This document shows, one piece after another, positions 24,938-33,350 of a stretch of DNA of 64,000 nt. The stretch lies in the NCBI RefSeq assembly GCF_011044495.1, contig NZ_CP049143.1, positions 3,410,001 to 3,474,000 on the forward strand. Reading direction: 5' to 3'. The position numbers were made by a program, and so were the translations under genes. Each line of letters opens with the position of its first letter. Within the stretch, counting starts at the first letter, position 1. The notes beneath the pieces were generated by a model. The model had not been told where the DNA came from and made no database searches. It saw only the letters and a list, made by a program, of their open reading frames with translations. The DNA is from Roseimicrobium sp. ORNL1. Lineage in GTDB: Bacteria > Verrucomicrobiota > Verrucomicrobiia > Verrucomicrobiales > Verrucomicrobiaceae.

Positions 24938-26143
24938 TCAGTCGCACAAGAGTGCTTGAACAGCAGCGCCTTCCGGGAGATCCTGCTCCGGCTCCATGCG
25001 TAGGAAGGCATTTGCCCGGCTGAGGCTGAAGAGGGCATGCGACTGCTGCACACCAGTGGGGGTGAATTTCCCATCCTCGTGAAAACCGCGGATGTAGTGC
25101 GGGCGGTCGCCACGGTTCTTCATCGCGCGGGTCAGCGTGGCATTCACGCGTGGCAGCCCCAGAGAAGCAGCACCGGCACCGAGGACTTTCAGCAGCGCTG
25201 GCCTCACGAAGAGGTGGAAGGTCACGTGCGAAGACACCGGGTTCCCCGGAAGGCCAAAGAGATGGCATGGACGGGATAAAGTGGACGTCTTCGCGAAGAG
25301 CACTGGCTTGCCCGGCTTCACCTTTACACGCCAGAACTCCGCGGGAACACCGAGAGCCTTCAGCGCGGGCTTGATGTAGTCATGCTCGCCCACGGACACA
25401 CCGCCGGAGAGGATGATGAAGTCATGCCGCTGAGTCAGCTGGCGCAAGGCAGCCACGGTTTCTTCAAGATTATCCCGCAGGTGATGAATCGTGATGGGCG
25501 AGGTGACGCCAGCACTACGCAGCATCGCTTCCAGCATGATGCCATTGGAATTGTACAGTTTTCCTGGTGGCAATGGCTCGCCGGGAGGGATGAGTTCATC
25601 ACCTGTCGTGACCACCGCGATGCGTGGTACTTCGGAAATGTCGATGTGAGTGAGTCCCTGCGAAGCCAGCACGGCGAGGCGCGCGGCATTGAGTGGCTCG
25701 CCTTTATCCACGATGCGCTGGCCTACGCAAAGGTCGCAGCCGAGCACACGGACGTTTTCTCCGGGCTCCACCGGCTCCTTGCACACAATGGATTTTTTCT
25801 CTGTATCCGTGGAAACATCCTCCTGCATGATCACCGCATCCGCTCCGGGTGGCATGGGTGCTCCGGTGAAGATGCGGATGGCTGTGTGCGGCTCCAGCGT
25901 GATGCTGGAGATTTCCCCTGCGGCGGTGGCGCCAATAACCCGCAGCGGCTCTGCGGTGCGGGTGTCCTCCGCACGGACTGCATAGCCATCCATTGCTGAG
26001 TTGTCGAAGCCGGGCAGGGGAATGTTGGCGTGCACGGCCCGGGCAGCATAGCTCTGCAGGGCCTCGCGAAGAGGTACGCTCCTTGGAGGAAGAGGCGTGA
26101 CGGAGGTGAGGATGTGTTCGAGGGCTTCTTGCTCGGTGAGCAT
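24938..26143 (-). CDS. moeA: Molybdopterin molybdenumtransferase MoeA
   Basis: 401 aa, the normal length. MoeA domains are visible in order: PLPGFDNSAMDGYAVRAEDT (substrate loop with conserved Asp-Asn-Ser-Ala-Met-Asp-Gly-Tyr), the GDELIPPGEPLPPGKLYNSN linker, the MogA-like domain with ILSGGVSVGEHDYIKPAL, FGLPGNPVSSHVTFHLFV, and the C-terminal barrel. It inserts molybdenum into adenylylated molybdopterin in the cytoplasm to make Moco. No other moa/mog gene lies in the window, so it is a stand-alone copy. The 98-nt gap upstream of the VOC gene holds no feature I recognise. Confidence 0.93.
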   Translation of the reverse strand: MLTEQEALEHILTSVTPLPPRSVPLREALQSYAARAVHANIPLPGFDNSAMDGYAVRAEDTRTAEPLRVIGATAAGEISSITLEPHTAIRIFTGAPMPPGADAVIMQEDVSTDTEKKSIVCKEPVEPGENVRVLGCDLCVGQRIVDKGEPLNAARLAVLASQGLTHIDISEVPRIAVVTTGDELIPPGEPLPPGKLYNSNGIMLEAMLRSAGVTSPITIHHLRDNLEETVAALRQLTQRHDFIILSGGVSVGEHDYIKPALKALGVPAEFWRVKVKPGKPVLFAKTSTLSRPCHLFGLPGNPVSSHVTFHLFVRPALLKVLGAGAASLGLPRVNATLTRAMKNRGDRPHYIRGFHEDGKFTPTGVQQSHALFSLSRANAFLRMEPEQDLPEGAAVQALLCD

Positions 26144-26357
26144 GGGCGGAGATGGTGGACGCGTGGTCGTGTACGGCTTCTCTTATACACGAACGTCCAC
26201 AAAGCGACCTCAAATGGCAGGGCATGGAAGGGAGGTGTCTTGACGGTGTCCGGTGACCAATGAAAGAGGCTGCAATCCGGGGCGTTACCCCATTGACGCC
26301 TGAACTGGAAACTGGGAGACTCCAGGCAACAACTACAACCCACGGGGAGGTCTTCGT

Positions 26358-27926
26358 ATGAATGAACTGCAATCCCGACGCGCGTTCCTGTCCAATGTCG
26401 GCAAGGGAACCATCGCCGCCACCATCGGTCCCGCTCTCGCCGGCGAGTTGGGCCTTGCACCGTCAGCCGCTGCGGCAGACGGTCCCAAAGCGCTGAACTT
26501 CGGGGATATGGAGCCTCTGGTGTGCTTCATGCAGGAGACACCCATCGCGGGCCTGCAGGCTGGCCTCGCGGAAAAGGTCAAAGCCGGTGTGCCACTGAAG
26601 AAGCTCGTGGCCGCAGGTGTCTTGGCGAATGCGCGAACCTTTGGCGGGGAGGACTACGTAGGCTTCCACACGCTCATGGCGCTGAGCCCGGCGCTCTCCA
26701 TGTCTGCAAACATGGCTTCCGAGAAGGAAAAGGCCCTTCCCATTTTCAAAGTGCTCTATCGCAATACGAACCGCATCCAGGAGCATGGCGGGCGTGGCAG
26801 TGAAGTGCTGCATGAGGTGGATGGCCTGGCATCCGGCCTGACAGCATCGCCGACGGAACTGCTGCAGGTGATGAAGACCAAGGATGAGGCCGCAACGGAG
26901 AGAATGATGGCCCGCATGATCTCGCGGGATCCTGAAGAGGCCTTCGATGCGCTGCTCTACTGTGTTCAGGAGAATCCTGAGGTGCACCGGACGGTGCTGC
27001 CGTATCGTGCATGGGATCTGCTGGATGTGGTGGGCGATGAGAACGCGAGCACCATGCTACGCCAGTCGCTGCACTACTGCCTGAAGTCGGAAAAGTATCG
27101 CAAGCCGGAGTGGGAGGAACACAGTCGCATGCTCACGAAGCTTTTGGACGAGTACAAGCTGCTGGAGAAGGGCTCGGGCACGCGGTCCGCAGAGGACGCG
27201 TATGTGGAGGAACTGAGCAAGACCATCTTCGAAGGCACCGCCGAGCAGGCTGCAGGTGCCGTGGCCCACGCGCTGGCAGAGGGCTTTGATCCCATGGCCA
27301 TCGGCGAGGCGATCTCGCTCGCGGCGAATCAACTCGTGCTGCGCGATGTCGGCAGGCCACCAGCATGGGAGTCTCCAGGCAAGCCCGTGGGAAGCGTGCA
27401 TGGCGACTCTGTCGGCGTACATGCGTCCGATTCCGTTCACGCTTGGCGTAACCTCGCCGACATTGCCAAGGGCCGGAATGCCCATGCCTGCCTCATCCTG
27501 GGAGCATGGCAGGTCGCGCGAGATCGTGGCTACTCCGGCGAGGGCCGCGATTTCCTGAAGTGGGAGCCCATTCCCTCCAAACACCAGATTGGCAGCGTGA
27601 AAGGCAAGGATCAGGACGCGCTCCTTGCGGAACTGGACGAGGCCATCAAGGGCAACCTGCAGGCGCAATCCTCCGCGATCGTGCACCAGTGCGGCCAGCT
27701 CGGCATTCCGGAGAAATCTGTCTTCCAGCGCCTGCTGCGCTATGCCGTCAGCGAAGATGGAGCCCTGCACGCGGAGAAGTACTACCAGACCACCTGGGAC
27801 GAATTCCACCGCACCCGCCCAAGCTTCCGCTGGCGTCACCTCGTGGGCCTCGCCCGCGTCACCGCCAGTGAGTATGGCCGGCCTGCGGCGGGGCAGGCGG
27901 AGGCGAGGGAGTTGTTGGGGGTATAG
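26358..27926 (+). CDS. Tat-exported protein of unknown function
   Basis: 522 aa. The start QSRRAFLSNVGKGTIAATIG is a twin-arginine signal with the S-R-R-x-F-L core. The mature part is rich in alpha-helix. It has histidine-bearing segments GFHTLMALSPALSMSANMAS, EHGGRGSEVLHEVDG, GSVHGDSVGVHASDSVHAWR and AIVHQCGQLG, which could bind a cofactor or metal. I do not recognise the family. A good ribosome site (GGGGAGGT, 7 nt before the ATG) supports the start. It is monocistronic and diverges from moeA across 214 nt; TTGACG at 26240 could be a -35 element, without a convincing -10. Confidence 0.65.
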   Translation: MNELQSRRAFLSNVGKGTIAATIGPALAGELGLAPSAAAADGPKALNFGDMEPLVCFMQETPIAGLQAGLAEKVKAGVPLKKLVAAGVLANARTFGGEDYVGFHTLMALSPALSMSANMASEKEKALPIFKVLYRNTNRIQEHGGRGSEVLHEVDGLASGLTASPTELLQVMKTKDEAATERMMARMISRDPEEAFDALLYCVQENPEVHRTVLPYRAWDLLDVVGDENASTMLRQSLHYCLKSEKYRKPEWEEHSRMLTKLLDEYKLLEKGSGTRSAEDAYVEELSKTIFEGTAEQAAGAVAHALAEGFDPMAIGEAISLAANQLVLRDVGRPPAWESPGKPVGSVHGDSVGVHASDSVHAWRNLADIAKGRNAHACLILGAWQVARDRGYSGEGRDFLKWEPIPSKHQIGSVKGKDQDALLAELDEAIKGNLQAQSSAIVHQCGQLGIPEKSVFQRLLRYAVSEDGALHAEKYYQTTWDEFHRTRPSFRWRHLVGLARVTASEYGRPAAGQAEARELLGV

Positions 27927-28016
27927 GCAAGGTGTAGTTCAGGTCTGGTGAGAGTGTGCACGTTAATGGCTCGCTATTTGGGTCATTGCGCTGCACAGTT
28001 TCACAGTTGCATTTCG

Positions 28017-28328
28017 ATGAAGAATCCCAAAGTCGGAAAGTTGTACTCCTTCGTGCGTAAGCGCGGTGATACGTTCGAGCACACAGAGTACAGACGGCAT
28101 GAGGATGGTAGTTCTGGTTTTCTTGCAGACGGGCACTACGCTATCTTCGAAGGCCATCCCGACGGTTGGGAACAGGCGTTGTGCGAACTCGAAAGGCGGG
28201 GATTTGTCGAGTTGAGTGAGGCACGAGCCGCAGGGATTGTACCAGACGAGTGGGTGCCCACGAAGGAGAACTCTACGCTTCAAGGCTGCATGAATGATGT
28301 CAGGGCAATACTTGACTCAGCGACCTGA
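28017..28328 (+). CDS. Small hypothetical protein, 103 aa
   Basis: Starts MKNPKVGKLYSFVRKRGD and contains YRRHEDGSSGFLADGHYAIF, then GWEQALCELERRGFVELSEA. It looks like a compact mixed alpha/beta cytosolic protein. No family recognised. The frame extends upstream to 27948, but the ATG at 28017 gives a more typical N-terminus. The 180 nt that follow carry only the fumC terminator. Confidence 0.5.
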   Translation: MKNPKVGKLYSFVRKRGDTFEHTEYRRHEDGSSGFLADGHYAIFEGHPDGWEQALCELERRGFVELSEARAAGIVPDEWVPTKENSTLQGCMNDVRAILDSAT

Positions 28329-28445
28329 TCGTGTTTTTCAATGGCACCATGGAAGCCCGAAGGCCCTTCGACTTCCCGTTCTCTGAATGGTTGCCCGCTC
28401 ACTCTGACGGTCCTCCTCCGAAGTGCCCTCAAAGCGGAAAACAAA

Positions 28446-28469
28446 GTGGCGGCATCTCAATGCCGCCAC
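28446..28469 (-). terminator. Intrinsic terminator of fumC
   Basis: Ten-bp arms GTGGCGGCAT (28446-28455) and ATGCCGCCAC (28460-28469) around a 4-nt loop. On the minus strand it is followed by TTTGTTTTCC. It lies 39 nt beyond the fumC stop. Confidence 0.85.
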
Positions 28470-28508
28470 TGCGTAAATGGAATGATGATAGCTTAACCTT
28501 TGGCAGTA

Positions 28509-29933
28509 CTAGCCCCCACCAGCCCCCACCATGCTCGCGTCTGGCGCGCACATGCGGGCGGGATCCAGGGCTTCATTGAGCTCGGCTTCCGTGATGCCGA
28601 GTTCATCAAGGCGTGCCATGCAGAGCTGGCGGACGGGCGTGCCGGTCTTCGCGCTTTCCTTCGCGATGATGGCGGCCTTGTCGTAGCCGATCTTCGAGTT
28701 CAGGCCGGTCACCATGGCGAGACTGTACTCGATGAAGTTCTTGCAACGGTCTTCCTTGGCTTCGATGCCCTCCACGCAGCGCGTGGTGAAGATACCGACA
28801 GCGTTCGTCAGAAGCTCGATGCTTTCCAGGATGGCCGCGCCCATGGCTGGCATCATCACATTGAGGTCGAAGTTTCCGTTCGCGCCGCACCAGTTCACCG
28901 TGGTGTCGTTGCCCATGACGCGGGCGCAGACCTGCATGAGGCTTTCACACATCACCGGATTCACCTTGCCGGGCATGATGCTGCTGCCGGGTTGGGTGGC
29001 GGGGATGGAGATCTCACCAATCGCGCACTGCGGTCCGGAGGCGAGCCAGCGGACGTCATTGGCAATCTTGAAGAGGCTGGTGGCAATCGTCTTGAGCTGG
29101 CCGCTGGCTTCCACCAGTCCGTCCTTGGCTGATTGTGCTTCGAAGTGATCGGCCGCTTCGCGGAAGGGGATGCCGGTCTTCTCCGCGAGCAGCGCGATGG
29201 CCTTGGCGGGGAACTCAGGATGGCAGTTCAGACCCGTGCCCACCGCCGTGCCGCCGAGGGGCAGCTCAAGGATGGCCTTGATGGCCTTGTGCGTGCGATC
29301 CACACCGAGCTCGACTTGGCGGGTGAAGCCCTTGAACTCCTGGCCCAGGCGCACCGGGGTGGCGTCCATGAGGTGGGTGCGGCCGATTTTCAGCACATCC
29401 CAGAAAGCCTTCGCCTTCACATCGAGAGCAGCCTGCAGCTTCTGAAGCGCGGGCAGGAGCTTGTTGTTCAGCTCCTGAGCCACTGCCACGTGCATGGCCG
29501 TGGGGAAGGTGTCGTTGGACGACTGCCCCATGTTCACGTGGTCATTCGGGTGCACGGGGTCCTTGGCACCGATGGCCTTTCCAGCGATCTGGCAGGCGCG
29601 ATTCGAGATGACCTCGTTCGCGTTCATGTTCGTGCTCGTGCCCGAACCGGTCTGGTAGATATCAATGACGAAATGGGCGTCCAGCTTGCCGTCAGCCACT
29701 TCCAGGGCGGCCTGCTCGATCAGCTTCGTGCGCTCATCCGAGAGGAGACCCAGATCATGGTGCACCTTCGCCGCGGCCCACTTGATGAGGCCGTAGGCAT
29801 GGATGATGGGGTAGGGGACAGGGCGGCCGCTGACGGGGAAATTGAGAACGGCGCGTTGTGTGGATGCGCCATACAGGGCGTCGGCAGGCACGGGCATCTC
29901 ACCCATGCTGTCTTTTTCGAGACGGGTACTCAT
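28509..29933 (-). CDS. fumC: Fumarate hydratase, class II
   Basis: 474 aa, usual length. Signature GSSIMPGKVNPVMCES, TGSGTSTNMNANEVISNR, MGQSSNDTFPTAMH and GRTHLMDATPVRLGQEF are intact. The SSNDTFPTAMH form favours fumarase over aspartate ammonia-lyase. It interconverts fumarate and malate in the TCA cycle, as a cytoplasmic tetramer. A 27-residue membrane peptide gene ends 10 nt before its start, suggesting co-transcription. A strong terminator follows. Terminal residues PDASMVGAGGG are a Gly-rich tail of no known importance. Confidence 0.95.
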   Translation of the reverse strand: MSTRLEKDSMGEMPVPADALYGASTQRAVLNFPVSGRPVPYPIIHAYGLIKWAAAKVHHDLGLLSDERTKLIEQAALEVADGKLDAHFVIDIYQTGSGTSTNMNANEVISNRACQIAGKAIGAKDPVHPNDHVNMGQSSNDTFPTAMHVAVAQELNNKLLPALQKLQAALDVKAKAFWDVLKIGRTHLMDATPVRLGQEFKGFTRQVELGVDRTHKAIKAILELPLGGTAVGTGLNCHPEFPAKAIALLAEKTGIPFREAADHFEAQSAKDGLVEASGQLKTIATSLFKIANDVRWLASGPQCAIGEISIPATQPGSSIMPGKVNPVMCESLMQVCARVMGNDTTVNWCGANGNFDLNVMMPAMGAAILESIELLTNAVGIFTTRCVEGIEAKEDRCKNFIEYSLAMVTGLNSKIGYDKAAIIAKESAKTGTPVRQLCMARLDELGITEAELNEALDPARMCAPDASMVGAGGG

Positions 29934-29943
29934 GGATGATTAA

Positions 29944-30027
29944 TTACATTGCTCCCTTCTGCAGGTACGTGAAGGCGATGATTCCTGCGACGAGGAAGAA
30001 TGCGGCGATGAGGGCTCCAGCGATCAT
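29944..30027 (-). CDS. 27-residue single-helix membrane peptide upstream of fumC
   Basis: ATG at 30027 to TAA at 29944. The peptide begins MIAGALIAAFFLVAGIIAFT and ends with YLQKGAM: one uninterrupted hydrophobic helix followed by a short cap containing one lysine. The stop is 10 nt before the fumC start, so ribosomes could re-initiate on fumC. No clear Shine-Dalgarno sequence precedes it. I know no family; it could be a membrane microprotein or a leader peptide. Support is the clean helix composition, the correct frame and the tight spacing. Confidence 0.5.
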   Translation of the reverse strand: MIAGALIAAFFLVAGIIAFTYLQKGAM

Positions 30028-30084
30028 GGTATTGGTGAGAGAGAGTTTTGGATAGCGAGGAGGAAAGGGAGGTCAAGGGGTTCC

Positions 30085-30209
30085 AAGTTAAGGGTGATGA
30101 GTTAGGAGTTATGGGTAAGGGTGCTAGAGCAGAGCAACCGGGCTGAATCCCTTTCATTTTACCCGTTTGCTACCCGTCCGCCCAACTCATAACCTCTAAC
30201 CCTTAACTT
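30085..30209. repeat. Imperfect inverted repeat of GTTA-rich tracts between fumC and rpsN
   Basis: AAGTTAAGGGT (30085-30095) is exactly complementary to ACCCTTAACTT (30199-30209). Between them lie degenerate GTTA(T/G)GGGT-type tracts in the left arm and AACCTCTAACCC-type tracts in the right arm. The 100-nt interior has no gene. It is a low-complexity palindromic spacer of unknown role, upstream of rpsN. Confidence 0.55.
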
Positions 30210-30273
30210 ATCTTAAACATCTTCGAAAATTCCCCTTGCAAAGATGGAGGAATTCAGCAAACTACGCGGCTCT

Positions 30274-30543
30274 ATGGCAAAGACCTGCTGGCTCGAGCGC
30301 AACAAGCGCAAACAAAAGACTGTTGATAAATATGCCAAGCTTCGTGAGGAGCTCAAGGCAAAGAAGGACTATGTGGGCCTTTCCATGCTGCCCCGCGACG
30401 CCAGCCCGACCCGTCTGGTGAACCGTTGCCGTGTCTCCGGCCGTCGCCGCGCGTTCATCCGCCGCTTCGAGATGTCCCGTCTTACCTTCCGTGAAATGGC
30501 CTCTGCCGGCCTCATTCCCGGAGTGACGAAATCGAGCTGGTAA
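30274..30543 (+). CDS. rpsN: 30S ribosomal protein S14 (zinc-free form)
   Basis: 89 aa, MAKTCWLERNKRKQKTVDKY at the start and the S14 signature RCRVSGRRRAFIRRFEMSR followed by TFREMASAGLIPGVTKSSW. The CXXC pairs of the zinc-binding form are absent, so this is the longer C-minus type. It binds 16S rRNA in the small-subunit head. The ATG at 30274 was chosen from the family start. It stands alone rather than inside a ribosomal protein operon and has its own terminator. No Zur-type palindrome was seen upstream. Confidence 0.95.
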   Translation: MAKTCWLERNKRKQKTVDKYAKLREELKAKKDYVGLSMLPRDASPTRLVNRCRVSGRRRAFIRRFEMSRLTFREMASAGLIPGVTKSSW

Positions 30544-30584
30544 TGCCCCCGGTCCCGGTGGGTGTGACCACAATTTGACTTTGC

Positions 30585-30617
30585 GAAGGTGCTGCGTTTG
30601 CAGCACCTTCTCTTTTT
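30585..30617 (+). terminator. Intrinsic terminator of rpsN
   Basis: Eleven-bp arms GAAGGTGCTGC (30585-30595) and GCAGCACCTTC (30600-30610) with a 4-nt loop, followed by TCTTTTTC. It ends nine nt before the FmdB start codon, so the FmdB gene needs read-through or its own promoter. Confidence 0.9.
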
Positions 30618-30625
30618 CGGACGCA

Positions 30626-30877
30626 ATGCCCACCTACCATTACATCGCCGAAAAACCCGAGGAGGGCTGCCCTCGCTGCCGCAAGGGATTCGACCTCCGT
30701 CGTCCCCTCGATCGGCCTCCGCTGACCCACTGCCCGCTTTGCAAAAAGCCCGTGGTGAAAGTGCTGCAGCCGTTCAATACCCCCAAAATCACCAAACCCC
30801 TGTCTATTTCGGACGCCAAGAGCGCCGGCTTCACCGTTCTGGAGAAGCGCTGCGATGGCTCCTACGAAAAACGCTGA
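30626..30877 (+). CDS. FmdB-family zinc-ribbon protein
   Basis: 83 aa. Begins MPTYHYIAEKPEEGCPRCRK and has a second pair CPLCKKP after PPLTH, giving the C-x2-C...C-x2-C ribbon of FmdB/CxxC_CXXC_SSSS proteins. The family is abundant but its role is unclear; it was named for a regulator of formamidase. The C-terminal 35 residues (ITKPLSISDAKSAGFTVLEK) replace the usual Gly/Ser tail. Spaced 33 nt from the CorC-like gene, so the two may be co-transcribed. Confidence 0.85.
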   Translation: MPTYHYIAEKPEEGCPRCRKGFDLRRPLDRPPLTHCPLCKKPVVKVLQPFNTPKITKPLSISDAKSAGFTVLEKRCDGSYEKR

Positions 30878-30910
30878 GGCGCGGAATCTGCTGTTTCCAG
30901 CCTCCTCATC

Positions 30911-32365
30911 ATGACCGACCTCTCAGATCCTACCCTAGTCACGCTGCTCGCCTCCTCCACTACGTTGGTGCGCGAGTGGGAATTCACTACTTGGGATGTG
31001 TTGTGGAGGATCGGGATGGTGATGTTCTTCGTCCTGCTGAATGGCTTTTTCGTGGCGGCCGAGTTCGCCATTGTGAAGGTGCGTGAGAGCCAGCTCCAGG
31101 CGGAGGCGGAAGAAGGCAATCACCAAGCCGAGTTCGCCCAGTCCGTGGTGAAGCACATGGACGCCTACCTTTCCGCCACGCAGCTCGGCATTACGCTGGC
31201 GAGTATCGCCCTCGGTATGGCTGGTGAACCGCTGCTCGCGCAGATGATCCAGCCGTGGCTTTTCAAATTCGGTATACAGAGTGATAACCTGGTGCACGGC
31301 ATCGCATTCGGTATCGCCTTCACCATCATCACCTACCTGCACGTGGTGCTGGGAGAGCTGACCCCGAAGTCACTCGCCATCCGCAAGGCCCTGCCCACCA
31401 CCCTGTGGGTCTGCCGCCCTTTGCACATCTTCATGGTGGCGCTGAAGCCTGCCATCTTCATCCTCAACGGCACCGCGAACTGGCTCCTCAAGAAGCTCTT
31501 CCGCGTCGACCCCGTGGGTGAGAGCGAGCGCGTGCACTCGGAGGAGGAACTGAAGCACATCGTCTCCGCCAGCGAGGAGTCCGATGAGGTGACCGAAACG
31601 GAAAAGCGCATCGTGCTGAATGCCCTGGCGCTCAATGACCGCTACGTGCGCGACGTCATGACCCCTCGCAAGGACGTGATTTCCCTCGACGTCGATGAGA
31701 CATTTGAGACCAATCTCAAGCTGGCCATCGACTCCAAACACACACGTTTCCCGCTGGTGGAGGGCCACCTCGACCACAGCATCGGCCTGGTGCACATCAA
31801 GGACATGCTCCGCCTCATGCAGGAGCCGGGTGCGGGCAAGGATCTCCGCCGCATCAAGCGCGAGCTGCTGCTCGTGCCGGAAATGATGCCCGTGGATAAG
31901 CTGCTGAAGCAGTTCCTCGACAAGCACGCCCACCTCGCCCTTGCGCTCGATGAATACGGTGGTGCCGTGGGTATTGTGACGCTCGACAACGTCGTGGAGG
32001 AGATCGTGGGCGACATTCAGGACGAGTTCGATACGGCGGAGAAGCCCGAGTTCCACCGCATCAACGGTGACGAATTTGAAGTGGAAGGCACACTCAACCT
32101 CTACGAACTGAATGAATTGACGGATCTCGAGCTGGAGAGTGACGAGGTCACGACCATCAGCGGTTACGTCACGCACACGCTGGGGCATTTCCCGAAGCAG
32201 GGGGAAACCCTCCGCATCGAGGGTTACGAAGTCACGGCCACCAAAGTGGAGGCGCGCCGCGTGGCGCAGCTCCACTTCAAGCGCGTGCCCACGGCAGATG
32301 ACGAAGTGGGCGCGGAATCATCCGGTCAAGGTGCCCAAGTAGAGACGACGGCCAAGTCCGAGTGA
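30911..32365 (+). CDS. CNNM/CorC-family hemolysin-like transporter
   Basis: 484 aa. A DUF21/CNNM membrane block (MVMFFVLLNGFFVAAEFAIV, then SATQLGITLASIALGMAGEP and YLHVVLGELTPKSLAI) is followed by an acidic helix, two CBS domains (VMTPRKDVISLDVDE; MPVDKLLKQFLDKHAHLALA with DEYGGAVGIVTLDNVVEEIV) and the C-terminal CorC_HlyC domain (EVEGTLNLYELNEL). Bacterial members help export Mg or Co/Na at the inner membrane; the hemolysin label is historical. It is convergent with the small gene ending at 32376, with 10 nt between the stops. Confidence 0.9.
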   Translation: MTDLSDPTLVTLLASSTTLVREWEFTTWDVLWRIGMVMFFVLLNGFFVAAEFAIVKVRESQLQAEAEEGNHQAEFAQSVVKHMDAYLSATQLGITLASIALGMAGEPLLAQMIQPWLFKFGIQSDNLVHGIAFGIAFTIITYLHVVLGELTPKSLAIRKALPTTLWVCRPLHIFMVALKPAIFILNGTANWLLKKLFRVDPVGESERVHSEEELKHIVSASEESDEVTETEKRIVLNALALNDRYVRDVMTPRKDVISLDVDETFETNLKLAIDSKHTRFPLVEGHLDHSIGLVHIKDMLRLMQEPGAGKDLRRIKRELLLVPEMMPVDKLLKQFLDKHAHLALALDEYGGAVGIVTLDNVVEEIVGDIQDEFDTAEKPEFHRINGDEFEVEGTLNLYELNELTDLELESDEVTTISGYVTHTLGHFPKQGETLRIEGYEVTATKVEARRVAQLHFKRVPTADDEVGAESSGQGAQVETTAKSE

Positions 32366-32375
32366 CCAACGGTGG

Positions 32376-32726
32376 CTACAATCCCGTAGCCGCTTGTCTC
32401 CCTTCGGCAACCGCCAGGTTCTGACGAATCTCACCAAGGGCGTCCAAGGCCCTTTGCGATTGCGGTGTGGAAGAGTCAGCGTTGAGGGAGGACTGGCGGG
32501 GCTCCGCAATGCCTCGCTCACGCACAAAGCAGGCCTCTACCAGCGGCCACATGTGGTGCAGCTTCTGCAGGATCATTTCTTCTCCGTGCAGGTACTCCTC
32601 TGTCTTGGAGAAATAGTGCTTGGCCTCCCGCTGCTGGTCAGGATTTAATCCGTAGGGCTCGCGACTCAGCAGCCTCTCCAGTTGGAGAAGCTCCATGGAC
32701 GACTTCGTGGCAGTATGGGGATGCAT
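32376..32726 (-). CDS. Small helical protein, paralogue of the gene at 33351-33713
   Basis: 116 aa, mostly alpha-helical and charged. Residues 11-67 (SMELLQLERLLSREPYGLNP onward to VEACFV) align without gaps to the other small protein 0.6 kb upstream, with 20 identities in about 57 positions including E-L, LE-LL, GL, QQ-EA, W and VE--F. No family recognised; the helix spacing suggests a short coiled coil or four-helix unit. A 12-bp imperfect inverted repeat (CATGGCG-TCGTG) surrounds its start codon. Its promoter would lie in the 93 nt before the ABM gene end. Confidence 0.6.
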   Translation of the reverse strand: MHPHTATKSSMELLQLERLLSREPYGLNPDQQREAKHYFSKTEEYLHGEEMILQKLHHMWPLVEACFVRERGIAEPRQSSLNADSSTPQSQRALDALGEIRQNLAVAEGRQAATGL

Positions 32727-32819
32727 GGCGGTCGTGGGGTTGTTTCACCAGTGAATCGCACGACGCCATGGTGATGAGCGGGGTCGGCTCCCCGTCTGTG
32801 TGGGAGTTGGAAGGAGACG

Positions 32820-33113
32820 TCAGCCGTCGATCACCTCGCCGCACACACTGGACTTGCTCAGAATGAGACCGCCATCCGCGCGCTGGCGGAAGAGGAGGAA
32901 ATGAGGCGTCTGCCGGTGGGCTTCCAGGGCAGCTAGGTCGTCATAGGCCTCCGTAAGGGTGAAGACATTCGGGCGGTCCACACTGCGGCTGATTTCGAAA
33001 CGGCGGCAGCCAGGCTCCTTCGTGCGCGCATCCGCGGCCTCTTCCTTGATGTAGCCCAAAAATTCATCCACGCGGTCAGGCGCGATTTCCAGAGTGACGA
33101 GCAGCGAAATCAT
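32820..33113 (-). CDS. Antibiotic-biosynthesis-monooxygenase (ABM) domain protein
   Basis: 97 aa ferredoxin-like ABM fold: ISLLVTLEIAPDRVDEFLGY, AADARTKEPGCRRFEISRSV, FTLTEAYDDLAALEAHRQTP, HFLLFRQRADG. Such dimeric proteins include quinol monooxygenases (YgiN) and many small ligand-binding proteins; the activity here is not known. The start at 33113 gives the standard beginning; the ATG at 33125 is an alternative. A strong terminator for the upstream genes sits 88 nt before it, so it has its own promoter in that gap. Confidence 0.8.
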   Translation of the reverse strand: MISLLVTLEIAPDRVDEFLGYIKEEAADARTKEPGCRRFEISRSVDRPNVFTLTEAYDDLAALEAHRQTPHFLLFRQRADGGLILSKSSVCGEVIDG

Positions 33114-33200
33114 GCGCTCTGCCATGGCTGCGGATGCCTGCGGAGTCAAGATGCACCCGCGTCTGCGGATTATCTGCGTTGCGCGCGCCTGAAAAAAGCT

Positions 33201-33228
33201 GCCCGCCGGTGCTCCCACACCGGCGGGC
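33201..33228 (-). terminator. Intrinsic terminator after the small helical protein gene
   Basis: Eleven-bp arms GCCCGCCGGTG (33201-33211) and CACCGGCGGGC (33218-33228), 6-nt loop, followed on the minus strand by AGCTTTTTTC. It would end transcription from the two small genes at 33351-33962. Its arms and CTCCC loop resemble the terminator at 34186-34214. Confidence 0.85.
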
Positions 33229-33350
33229 TTTCACATCAACACACTGTGGTCTTACCACTCAATGCAGACATCGCAGCTCCCGGGAGGTGCGGTTGGATCG
33301 CGTGGAAGATTTTTGAGATTTTTTTCGGGCAGCCGCGGCCGAGTTTTTCT

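Noticed and set aside
30210-30273. Zur-type operator upstream of rpsN
   Set aside because: No palindrome of the expected size or AT-rich pattern was found.
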